From Pseudomonas sp. MWU13-2100 (GTDB lineage Bacteria > Pseudomonadota > Gammaproteobacteria > Pseudomonadales > Pseudomonadaceae), in contig NZ_JALLIX010000010.1 of NCBI RefSeq assembly GCF_023242365.1, positions 1-64,000 on the forward strand: 64,000 nt of DNA, read 5' to 3'. Under the pieces are notes generated by a model. The model saw only the letters and a program-made list of their open reading frames with translations, searched no databases and was not told the DNA's origin. Shown here in pieces: positions 16,853 to 25,099 of this stretch (the stretch's first letter is position 1; every line of letters starts with the position of its first letter). The position numbers and the translations under genes were made by a program.

Positions 16853-19444
16853 ATGACAATGATTAACGTAGACCTGCAACAGCTGATCAAGGCCCTGGAC
16901 AGCGAAACCCGACGTGATCTGGAGGGTTCGGCGCAACGCTGCGTTGCCCGCGGTGGCAGCAAGATCCTGGTCGAAGACCTGTTGCTGGCTTTGTTGGAAC
17001 GCCCTGAAGGGTTGCTTGCCAAGGCGCTGCTGGACGCCGATATCGAGGCCAGCGAACTGGCTGCGGCACTGCAGCCACGTCCCGAACACAGCGCTTCGCG
17101 CAATCCGGTGTTTGCTCCCGAGCTGGTGCAATGGCTGCAGGATGCCCTGCTGGTGGCCAACCTGGAACTTGGCCAGAGCCAGGTCGAGCAGGCTGCGCTG
17201 ATTCTGGCGCTGCTGCGCAACCCCATGCGCTATGCCGGCAGCCACTACCAGTCCCTGCTGGCCAGGCTCAATGGTGATCGGTTGCGTGAATTCGCCTTGG
17301 CACACAAACCCGAGCCTGAAAACGGCAAGGCCGCCCCTGGCGGTGAGTCGCTGCTGGGAAAATTCACCCACAACCTGACCCAACAAGCCCGAGACGGCAA
17401 ACTCGACCCTGTGCTCTGCCGCGATTCGGCCATTCGTCAGATGATCGATATCCTTGCCCGTCGCCGCAAGAACAACCCTATCGTGGTGGGCGAGGCCGGT
17501 GTCGGCAAGACCGCCATCGTCGAAGGCCTGGCCTCGCGCATCGCCGCCGGTGAAGTGCCGCAGGTGCTCAAGGGGGTCGAGTTGTTGTCCCTGGACATGG
17601 GACTTTTGCAGGCTGGCGCCAGCGTCAAAGGTGAGTTCGAGCGCCGCCTCAAAGGCGTGATTGATGAAGTCAAGGCCTCGCCCAAACCGATCATTCTGTT
17701 TATCGACGAAGCCCACACGCTGATCGGCGCCGGCGGCCAGGCCGGTGGTTCTGATGCCGCCAACTTGCTCAAACCTGCGTTGGCCCGCGGCGAGTTGCGC
17801 ACCATCGCGGCGACCACATGGAGCGAGTACAAAAAATACTTTGAAAAAGACCCGGCGCTGGCTCGGCGCTTCCAGCCGGTTCAGCTGCATGAGCCGACGG
17901 TCAGCGAGGCGGTGACCATTCTGCGTGGTCTGGCCCAGGTCTATGAACAGAGCCACGGGATTTACTTGCGCGATGACGCCGTGGTCGCGGCGGCCGAGCT
18001 GTCCGCGCGTTATCTGGCAGGCCGGCAATTGCCGGACAAGGCGGTCGATGTGCTCGATACCGCTTGTGCACGGGTACGCATCAGCCTTGCCGCGGCGCCG
18101 GAAAGCCTTGAGTGCCTGCGTGCCGAACTCGCCGAGGGTGAACGCCAGCGCCAGGCGCTGCGCCGCGACGCCGAGGCCGGACTTGCGGTCGATCTGCCGG
18201 CGCTGCGGTTACTTGAAGCGCGCCTGGAGCAGGCGGCCCAAGAGCAAGGTGTTCTGGAACAGCGCTGGGCCGAGCAGAAAACCCTGGCCGAAACGTTGTT
18301 GGACCTGCGTCAGCAACTGGCTGCCGCACGAGGAGGCGAGCCTGTCGAAGGTGTCGATATCGCCGCGCTGGAGGCGCAACTGCACCAGACTCATGCGTCC
18401 TTGACCCAGGCCCAGCAGCAGGGGCGCCTGGTGAGCTTTGAAGTCTGCCCGCGCCTGGTCGCGGAAGTCATCAGCGCCTGGACCGGCGTGCCGCTGACCC
18501 AGTTGGCGCGTGAGCACAACGCCAAAATTGCCAGCTTTGCCGCCGACTTGCGCTTGCGCATTCGTGGCCAGGAACAGGCGATACACGCGTTGGATCGCTC
18601 GATGCGTGCCACGGCTGCCGGGCTTAACAAGCCGGATGCGCCCGTGGGGGTGTTCTTGCTGGTCGGTCCCAGCGGTGTGGGTAAAACCGAAACGGCGCTG
18701 GCCCTGGCTGACCTGCTCTATGGTGGCGATCGCTTCGTGACGACCATCAACATGTCTGAGTTTCAGGAAAAACACACGGTATCGCGGCTGATCGGCGCCC
18801 CGCCAGGCTATGTCGGTTATGGTGAAGGCGGCATGCTGACGGAGGCGGTGCGGCAGAAGCCGTACTCGGTGGTACTGCTCGATGAAGTCGAAAAGGCCGA
18901 CCCGGACGTCCTCAATCTGTTCTATCAGATCTTTGACAAGGGGGTGGCCAACGACGGCGAAGGGCGCGAGATAGATTTTCGCAATACGCTGATCCTGATG
19001 ACTTCAAACCTTGCCAGCGACCGCATCAGCGCGATGTGCGAGGAGGGCCAACGGCCCACCGCCGAAGCGCTGGAGCAAGCCATTCGCCCGGCCCTCAGCA
19101 AGCACTTCAAGCCAGCATTGCTGGCGCGCATGCGCGTAGTCCCGTATTACCCGGTCGGTGGTGCTGTGCTGCGCGAACTGATCGAGATCAAGCTCGGACG
19201 GCTGGGTGAGCGCCTGTCACGGCGACAGTTGGCGTTCAGCCATTGCCAAGCCCTGGTTGATCACTTGGCAGAGCGTTGCACGCAAAGCGACAGCGGGGCA
19301 CGTCTGATCGACCATCTGATCGATTCGCACCTGTTGCCGTTGATTGCTGACCGTCTACTGGAGGCGATGGTCACTGACGAGAACCTCAAGCATGTCCATG
19401 CCACGCTCGACAGTGATGGCGGCGTGATCTGTGAGTTTGCGTGA
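16853..19444 (+). CDS. clpV: ClpV sheath-recycling AAA+ ATPase
   Basis: 863 residues. Residues 1-150 form the N-domain that binds the TssC helix. The first Walker A motif GEAGVGKT is at 213-220 and the second, GPSGVGKT, near 605-612, each followed by Walker B (ILFIDEAHTLIG; VVLLDEVEKAD). The middle region is a coiled coil. ClpV unfolds contracted sheath so the subunits can be reused. The order tssG-clpV-sfa matches the P. aeruginosa H2 cluster, where the gene is called clpV2. Confidence 0.97.
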   Translation: MTMINVDLQQLIKALDSETRRDLEGSAQRCVARGGSKILVEDLLLALLERPEGLLAKALLDADIEASELAAALQPRPEHSASRNPVFAPELVQWLQDALLVANLELGQSQVEQAALILALLRNPMRYAGSHYQSLLARLNGDRLREFALAHKPEPENGKAAPGGESLLGKFTHNLTQQARDGKLDPVLCRDSAIRQMIDILARRRKNNPIVVGEAGVGKTAIVEGLASRIAAGEVPQVLKGVELLSLDMGLLQAGASVKGEFERRLKGVIDEVKASPKPIILFIDEAHTLIGAGGQAGGSDAANLLKPALARGELRTIAATTWSEYKKYFEKDPALARRFQPVQLHEPTVSEAVTILRGLAQVYEQSHGIYLRDDAVVAAAELSARYLAGRQLPDKAVDVLDTACARVRISLAAAPESLECLRAELAEGERQRQALRRDAEAGLAVDLPALRLLEARLEQAAQEQGVLEQRWAEQKTLAETLLDLRQQLAAARGGEPVEGVDIAALEAQLHQTHASLTQAQQQGRLVSFEVCPRLVAEVISAWTGVPLTQLAREHNAKIASFAADLRLRIRGQEQAIHALDRSMRATAAGLNKPDAPVGVFLLVGPSGVGKTETALALADLLYGGDRFVTTINMSEFQEKHTVSRLIGAPPGYVGYGEGGMLTEAVRQKPYSVVLLDEVEKADPDVLNLFYQIFDKGVANDGEGREIDFRNTLILMTSNLASDRISAMCEEGQRPTAEALEQAIRPALSKHFKPALLARMRVVPYYPVGGAVLRELIEIKLGRLGERLSRRQLAFSHCQALVDHLAERCTQSDSGARLIDHLIDSHLLPLIADRLLEAMVTDENLKHVHATLDSDGGVICEFA

Positions 19445-19454
19445 GGTGGGTGTG

Positions 19455-20987
19455 ATGTTCACGGAGGTTCCCCAGCCGTTGGCGTATGCCGAAACGTTGT
19501 TGGGCACATTCGCCAGTCTTTCCAGAATGGCTGACGATGCGCGCCTGCTGGAAGAGTTCGCGTTCGCCGTCGGCCAGCTAACCGGCAGTGAGCTGGCCCA
19601 GGTCTATTTGCTTGATGCCGGCCACAGTCAGCTTGGCCTGAGTGCCGAGTGCTTTGAGGGGGTGATGCAATCCCGGCAGAGCATTGGTGTTTCAGCCGAT
19701 TACCACACCGATGAATTGCTGCAGTTCAGCCTGTGCCAGAACCGGGTGCTGTGCCTGGAAGAACTGGGCAGTGGTCTCTACCAAACCAGCTTTCTGCCGC
19801 CAAGCGCTGGTCAGTGGCGCACCTTGTTAAGTGTGCCATTGGTCAATGCCCTCGGCGTGGTGGAGGGGGTTTTGATCTGCGCCAGTGTGCGGTTGCTTGA
19901 GCTGAAGGTCTTCGCTGAGTCGTTGGGGCAACTCGGGCGTTTCGTGTTGGCGCAGCTTGCACTCTTGCAGCGGTTGCGCAGCCCCACTCAATCGCTTGCC
20001 GTGAAGGCGGTGGCCGCCAGTTGTGCCAGCGGCTACGGATTGATCGGCAAAAGCGCCGCCATGCGCAGCACTTACCAACTGATCGGCAAGGTCCTGCACA
20101 GTCCCTACACCATCTTGTTGACCGGAGAGACCGGCACCGGCAAGGAAGTGGTCGCCCGCGCGCTGCACGAATGTGGCCCGCGGCGATCGAAGAAATTCAT
20201 CGTGCAAAATTGCGCCGCGTTCCCGGAAAGCCTGCTGGAAAGCGAGCTGTTCGGTTACTGCAAAGGTGCTTTCACCGGTGCCGATCGTGACCGCAAGGGC
20301 CTGTTTGACGCTGCCGAAGGCGGCACCTTGTTGCTCGATGAGATCGGCGACATGCCCTTGTCGTTGCAGGCCAAGTTGTTGCGGGTGTTGCAGGAGGGTG
20401 AAATCCGCCCGCTGGGCTCCAACGACACGCACAAAATTGACGTGCGCATCATTGCTGCCACGCACCGCGACTTGCTGAGCCTGGTGGCGGAGGGCAAGTT
20501 CCGCGAAGACTTGTATTACCGGCTGGCCCAGTTCCCCATCGAGCTGCCGCCGCTGCGCCAGCGTGATGCCGACATCCTTGAGTTGGCTCGGTACTTTGCG
20601 GCCAAGGCATGCGTCTTCATTGGCCGTGAACCGTTGGGCTGGTCCGAGACCGCGCTGGCTCATTTGAGCGGATATGCCTTTCCCGGCAACGTCCGCGAAC
20701 TCAAGGGTCTGGTCGAACGCGCCGTATTGCTGTGTGAGGGGCCTGAATTACTGCCGGAACATTTCTCGTTGAATGTCGAGGCTCATCCCGAAGACAGCAC
20801 GCTTTACCTGCGCGACTACATGGAGCGGGTCGAGCGCGCCTACGTATTGAGCTGCCTGCGCCGTAATGGCGGTAACCAGACCCTTGCCGCCCGGCAACTC
20901 GGGTTGCCGCGCCGCACATTGCTGTACCGCTTGGGCCGCCTGAGCGTCGACCTCAGCGAGTTTCAGGAAGGCACCTCGGCGCCATGA
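19455..20987 (+). CDS. Sigma54-dependent activator of the T6SS (Sfa2 type)
   Basis: 510 residues from ATG 19455 (MFTEVPQPLAYAETL); the frame is open to 19431, overlapping clpV, but GAGGTGGG supports the later ATG. Residues 1-180 look like a GAF sensor domain. The AAA+ domain has GETGTGKE near 224-231, the sigma54-contacting GAFTGA near 270 and LLLDEIGDMPLSLQ. The C-terminus has a Fis-type helix-turn-helix (NGGNQTLAARQLGLPRRTLLYRL). It should activate sigma54 promoters of hcp and other T6SS units and is the natural candidate to bind the palindromes at 9159-9280. It carries no response-regulator domain. Confidence 0.93.
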   Translation: MFTEVPQPLAYAETLLGTFASLSRMADDARLLEEFAFAVGQLTGSELAQVYLLDAGHSQLGLSAECFEGVMQSRQSIGVSADYHTDELLQFSLCQNRVLCLEELGSGLYQTSFLPPSAGQWRTLLSVPLVNALGVVEGVLICASVRLLELKVFAESLGQLGRFVLAQLALLQRLRSPTQSLAVKAVAASCASGYGLIGKSAAMRSTYQLIGKVLHSPYTILLTGETGTGKEVVARALHECGPRRSKKFIVQNCAAFPESLLESELFGYCKGAFTGADRDRKGLFDAAEGGTLLLDEIGDMPLSLQAKLLRVLQEGEIRPLGSNDTHKIDVRIIAATHRDLLSLVAEGKFREDLYYRLAQFPIELPPLRQRDADILELARYFAAKACVFIGREPLGWSETALAHLSGYAFPGNVRELKGLVERAVLLCEGPELLPEHFSLNVEAHPEDSTLYLRDYMERVERAYVLSCLRRNGGNQTLAARQLGLPRRTLLYRLGRLSVDLSEFQEGTSAP

Positions 20988-21021
20988 ACCTATTTCAAAC
21001 TGCCCCAATGGAGAACCCCTG

Positions 21022-21162
21022 ATGCCTGTCCGTCCTTGGCACGCAGCCGTGCTGGTATTGGCTTTGGTGCTGGGTGTAAGCGCCTGTACCAGCAACTACA
21101 AGTTCAACGACAACGAATATCGTCCGCTGGGTGATCCTCAGGCGGTCAATCGCGGTAAATGA
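21022..21162 (+). CDS. Tiny lipoprotein between sfa and fha
   Basis: A 46-residue open frame from ATG 21022: a basic start (MPVRPWH), a hydrophobic core (AAVLVLALVLG) and the lipobox VSAC, then about 25 polar residues ending AVNRGK. It is therefore a lipoprotein of which only about 25 residues would remain after processing. It lies 34 bases after the activator gene and 19 bases before the FHA gene, in operon orientation. The upstream sequence CAATGGAGAACCCCTG gives a GGAG ribosome binding site. The function is unknown; it could be a small outer-membrane partner of TssJ. Confidence 0.7.
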   Translation: MPVRPWHAAVLVLALVLGVSACTSNYKFNDNEYRPLGDPQAVNRGK

Positions 21163-21181
21163 CCGCAAGGAGTGTTTCACC

Positions 21182-22384
21182 ATGGAGTTGGTCTTCGAGA
21201 TTCAGAACACCAAGCAACCGATCCCCCATCATGCCAGTCGATGCACTTTCAGACAGGCGGGCGGGAAAATCGGTCGGGCCAGTGATTGTGATTGGGTTAT
21301 TCCGGACGCCAAAAGGCATTTGTCGGGCCACCATGCCCAGGTGACGTTCAACCGCGGCATGTTTTACCTGACCGACCTTAGCAGCAACGGTGTTTTCACT
21401 GGCGGCGGAGCGCAACTGCGCAAAGGCGAAGCGACGCGTATCGAGCATGGAAGCCTGTATCGCATGGGCGACTTTGAGATGTGCGCGCGGCTGGTGCGTG
21501 ACCCGGGGCTGTTCGAGACGCAAGTCGGTCGCGCCCAAGCTGCCGGCAGCATCATCCCTGACGATGCGTTTCTGGACCTGGACCCATTAGTCGCATTGGA
21601 CCGGCAAGAGCAGATCTATGCCGAGCAGGATGACTTGACAGCACTGACTGCGCCACGTCGTGACCCACGACAACGCGCAGACTTCGCCCGCATTGACATG
21701 GAGAGCCTGCCGTTGCCGGAGCTGGTCGTCGACCAAGCGCCAGCGCAGCCTGCTCCAGCCCCGCAAAAGCCTGCGCCTGAACAGCAGAGCCCACTGTTCT
21801 GGGAGCGCTTCGGCCAGGCGTTGGGGGTTGACCTGCAAGGGCTGGACAACGAAAGCCGCGAGGACATGGCGGTCAAGGCCGCCAGGCTGCTGGCACAGAG
21901 TGTCGGCGGTTTGCAGCAGAGCCTGCGTAGCCGCAGTGAGTTGAAGAACGAGCTGCGCCTGGCCCAGACCACTGTGCAGTTGACGAGCAAGAACCCACTC
22001 AAGCATGCCGGCGACAGCGGGGAGGCGTTGAGGCGTTTGCTGCAACCGAACAAGCCCGGCCAACTGAGCGCTGAACAAGCGATTGCCCGAGCCGTGCGCG
22101 ACCTGCAGGCACATCCGGTGGCGCTGCTGATGGCCAGCCGCGCGGCAGTTCGCGCAACGCTGGAGCACTTCTCGCCTGAGCAACTGACCTTGCGCCTGGA
22201 GCGTGAGGGCAACAAACCGCGATTTGCCATGCCAGGAAGCCGCTGGCGCGCCTTTGTCCGCTATCACCAGGGATTGCGCCAGGACGATGAGTGGAGCGAG
22301 CGGCTGATGGCCAGGGACTTCGCTCGGGCCTATGACGAACAGGTCCGCTTGATCGCCACCCTCAATACTGAACATCAAGGATAA
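21182..22384 (+). CDS. tagH: FHA-domain T6SS protein (TagH/Fha2)
   Basis: 400 residues from ATG 21182, with AAGGAGTG upstream. Residues 1-100 are an FHA phosphothreonine-binding domain (KIGRASDCDWVIPD, SGHHAQVTF, LTDLSSNGVF). The middle is a proline-rich linker and the C-terminal part (from about 200, LFWERFGQALGVDLQGL) is the TagH/VasC domain. Together with the kinase and phosphatase at the end of the operon it is expected to link threonine phosphorylation to assembly. Confidence 0.93.
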   Translation: MELVFEIQNTKQPIPHHASRCTFRQAGGKIGRASDCDWVIPDAKRHLSGHHAQVTFNRGMFYLTDLSSNGVFTGGGAQLRKGEATRIEHGSLYRMGDFEMCARLVRDPGLFETQVGRAQAAGSIIPDDAFLDLDPLVALDRQEQIYAEQDDLTALTAPRRDPRQRADFARIDMESLPLPELVVDQAPAQPAPAPQKPAPEQQSPLFWERFGQALGVDLQGLDNESREDMAVKAARLLAQSVGGLQQSLRSRSELKNELRLAQTTVQLTSKNPLKHAGDSGEALRRLLQPNKPGQLSAEQAIARAVRDLQAHPVALLMASRAAVRATLEHFSPEQLTLRLEREGNKPRFAMPGSRWRAFVRYHQGLRQDDEWSERLMARDFARAYDEQVRLIATLNTEHQG

Positions 22385-22389
22385 ACTCG

Positions 22390-22881
22390 ATGACCCGCTT
22401 CAAGACCCTCGCCAGTGTATGGGTGCTCATCCTGTTGGCTGGTTGCTCGGCGTTATCGCCGTATTCCAGCGAAACCAAGTTGAACCTCAAACTCAGTGCC
22501 AGCGACCAACTCAACCCTGATCTTAACGGTCGGCCATCGCCTATCGTGTTGCGCCTGCTTGAGCTTAAACACCCGGTGGCGTTCCAGAACGCTGACTTCT
22601 TCAGCCTCTATGACCGCGCCAAGGACATCCTTTCGCAGGATCTGGTGGCCAGCGAAGAAATTGAGTTGCGCCCCGGTGAAACCCTCGACCTGAAGCTGAC
22701 GGTCAAAAGCGAGAGCCGCTTCGTTGCGGTGCTGGCGGCCTATCGGGACCTGCCCGCGACCCAATGGCGCTATGTGATACCGGTCGATGCCCAACAACTG
22801 ACCAGGATCGACCTGAACCTGGACAAGGACGGTATCCAGAATGCCGCCGACAAACTGGCCAAGGCGGGTGACCGATCGTGA
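22390..22881 (+). CDS. tssJ: TssJ outer-membrane lipoprotein
   Basis: 163 residues with a lipoprotein signal (WVLILLAGC, cysteine at 19). The mature part has a TssJ-like beta sandwich (LKLSASDQLNPDLNGRPSPIVLRLLEL; DFFSLYDRA). It anchors the TssLM membrane complex to the outer membrane by binding TssM. Its stop overlaps the GTG start of tssK by four bases. Confidence 0.95.
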   Translation: MTRFKTLASVWVLILLAGCSALSPYSSETKLNLKLSASDQLNPDLNGRPSPIVLRLLELKHPVAFQNADFFSLYDRAKDILSQDLVASEEIELRPGETLDLKLTVKSESRFVAVLAAYRDLPATQWRYVIPVDAQQLTRIDLNLDKDGIQNAADKLAKAGDRS

Positions 22882-24212
22882 ACGCACATAAAGTCATCTG
22901 GCAGGAAGGCATGTTGCTGCGCCCGCAGCATTTCCAGCACAACGATCGCTATTACGACAACCAGATGAAATCGCGCACCCAATTGCTGGGGCGTTACAGC
23001 TGGGGCTTTTTGAGCCTGGAGATCGACTCGCAGTTTCTCAGCATGGGCAAGCTGGTGGTCAGCCAGGCATCGGGGGTGCTGCCAGACGGCAGCCTGTTCA
23101 ACCTCGACGGTAACAGCGAGCCCCTGGCCCTGGATATCCCGCCCAATACCGCCAACATGCCGATTTACCTGGCGCTGGCGCTGGTGACCGGGAATCACGT
23201 TGAATCGCGTCGTCATGACCATCGTGACGTGCTGACGCGTTATACGGCCTATGAGATGGAGGTGGTCGACTCCAATGCCGGTGATGATTCCAGCAGCCAG
23301 GTCAGTTGCGCGCGACCGGATTTTCGCTTGCTGCTGGGCGAGCAGAAAAACGATCAGGCCTACGTGAAACTGAAGGTCTGCGAGGTCACTGATACCTCGC
23401 CGGATGGTGTGATCAGCCTCAGCGTGGACTTTGTGCCAACCTACCTGCATGCGCACGGGTCGGCTTACCTGCTGTCGTGCCTCAAGGAAGTCATCAGCAT
23501 GCTCGGCAACCGGGCCGACAAGCTCGCCGAACGTATCAGCTCAAACGGCAAGGTCGGCAGCGCGGAAGTCGGCGATTTCCTGATGCTGCAATTGATCAAC
23601 CGCACCGAGCTGCTGCTACGCCACTATCTGGGATTGGAACAGGTTCACCCTGAAGAGCTGTATCGCACACTGCTGGTCATGCTGGGGGATTTATCCACGT
23701 TCGCCAATGAAGGCAAACGTCCGAAAATCGACAGTGCCTATCAGCACAGTGATCAGGGTGCCAGCTTCCGAAAATTGATGGACGCCATCCGGCAGGTGCT
23801 ATCGATGGTGCTGGAACAGCACGCGATCGAGATGATTTTGCAGCAACGTCAATATGGCATTCGAGTGTCGCCGCTGCACGATCATAAACTGCTGGGTTCG
23901 TCCTCTTTCGTTCTGGCCGCCAGTGCCAATTGCGATTCCGAAGAGCTGCGCCACCGCCTGCCGGCGCACCTGAAGGTCGGACCGGTGGAGCGTATCCGCC
24001 AGTTGGTCAACCTGCACCTGCCAGGTTTCAAGGTAAGGCCATTGCCCGTGGCCCCCAGGCAGATTCCGTTCCACTCGAACAAGACTTATTTCGTCCTCGA
24101 ACTCAGTTCCGAAGACCTGGCCCAGTTGGAGGGCTCTGGCGGTTTCGCCTTCCATGTGTCAGGCGAATTCTCTGAGCTTGAGCTGAAATTCTGGGCTATC
24201 AGGAACTCATGA
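22878..24212 (+). CDS. tssK: TssK baseplate-to-membrane connector
   Basis: 444 residues, beginning with GTG 22878 (NAHKVIWQEGMLLRPQHFQ), the almost invariant TssK start. Other family features are RPDFRLLLGEQ and the C-terminal FELSSED-like motif YFVLELSSEDLAQL. TssK trimers join the baseplate to TssL. It overlaps tssJ before it and tssL after it by four bases (ATGA). Confidence 0.96.
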   Translation: MNAHKVIWQEGMLLRPQHFQHNDRYYDNQMKSRTQLLGRYSWGFLSLEIDSQFLSMGKLVVSQASGVLPDGSLFNLDGNSEPLALDIPPNTANMPIYLALALVTGNHVESRRHDHRDVLTRYTAYEMEVVDSNAGDDSSSQVSCARPDFRLLLGEQKNDQAYVKLKVCEVTDTSPDGVISLSVDFVPTYLHAHGSAYLLSCLKEVISMLGNRADKLAERISSNGKVGSAEVGDFLMLQLINRTELLLRHYLGLEQVHPEELYRTLLVMLGDLSTFANEGKRPKIDSAYQHSDQGASFRKLMDAIRQVLSMVLEQHAIEMILQQRQYGIRVSPLHDHKLLGSSSFVLAASANCDSEELRHRLPAHLKVGPVERIRQLVNLHLPGFKVRPLPVAPRQIPFHSNKTYFVLELSSEDLAQLEGSGGFAFHVSGEFSELELKFWAIRNS

Positions 24213-25084
24213 AAATGAATATGGATATGGAGTACACCCAGGACGAAAAAACGATCCTGGCCAACCCGCAGGGCCAGCGCCCGGCAAACGAGCCGCTGAC
24301 CGACTTTGCCCAGCCACCGCGTTTTGAAGAGTTGGAAGAGCGGATGATCTACGCGGCCAGCCGCCGCCCGGACGAAGGCTTCAACATCAGCATCAACCCC
24401 CTGGTTTCAGCGGCTGCGCCGTTGTTTTCGGCCATTGTGCGCATTAAGCACAGCGTCAGCGCCCAGGACCCCGGCACATTGAAGGCCGAACTGGTTCGTC
24501 ACATCAAGCACTTCGAGGCCCAGGCCCTTAACGAAGGTGTCGAGAACAGTCAGGTCATGGCCGCGCGCTATGTGCTCAGCACGGCGGTGGACGAGGCGGT
24601 GGTGACCACGCAGTGGGGGAACGACATTGACTGGTCAAGCATCAGCATGCTCAGCAGCTTCCATAACGAGACCTTCGGTGGCGAAAAGTTCTTCCAGCTG
24701 CTGGACCGTCTGGGACGTAACCCGGTCAAGCATCTGCCGATGCTGGAGCTGATGTACATCTGCCTGTCTCTTGGCTTTGAGGGCAAGTACCGGGTCATTC
24801 CCCGAGGAATGATCGAACTCGATGGTATTCGCGACAGCCTCTATCGGCAGATTCGTCAGCTACGCGGTGATGTGCCGCGTGAGTTGTCGCCCCACTGGGA
24901 GGGGTTGAGCGAGCCGCGGCGTAGCCTGGTGCGTATCGTGCCCTGGTGGTTGGTGGTCGCTTCCACGGCCATTTGCCTGGTGGTGATGTACACGGGCTTT
25001 GCCTATGTACTGGGCGAAAAGCGCGAGGCCGTTCTTAAACTCTATGAGCCCATTGACCCGGTCATGCTCGAGCACAAGCCGTAA
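24209..25084 (+). CDS. tssL: TssL (DotU/IcmH-like) inner-membrane protein
   Basis: 291 residues: a cytosolic helical hook domain (FNISINPLVSAAAPLFSAI; TAVDEAVVTTQWG; FHNETFGGEKFFQLLDR) and a single C-terminal membrane helix near residues 245-268 (WWLVVASTAICLVVMYTGF). There is no OmpA-like peptidoglycan-binding extension. It recruits TssK and the baseplate to the inner membrane. Confidence 0.95.
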   Translation: MKMNMDMEYTQDEKTILANPQGQRPANEPLTDFAQPPRFEELEERMIYAASRRPDEGFNISINPLVSAAAPLFSAIVRIKHSVSAQDPGTLKAELVRHIKHFEAQALNEGVENSQVMAARYVLSTAVDEAVVTTQWGNDIDWSSISMLSSFHNETFGGEKFFQLLDRLGRNPVKHLPMLELMYICLSLGFEGKYRVIPRGMIELDGIRDSLYRQIRQLRGDVPRELSPHWEGLSEPRRSLVRIVPWWLVVASTAICLVVMYTGFAYVLGEKREAVLKLYEPIDPVMLEHKP

Positions 25085-25099
25085 TATCAGGGACGTGTA

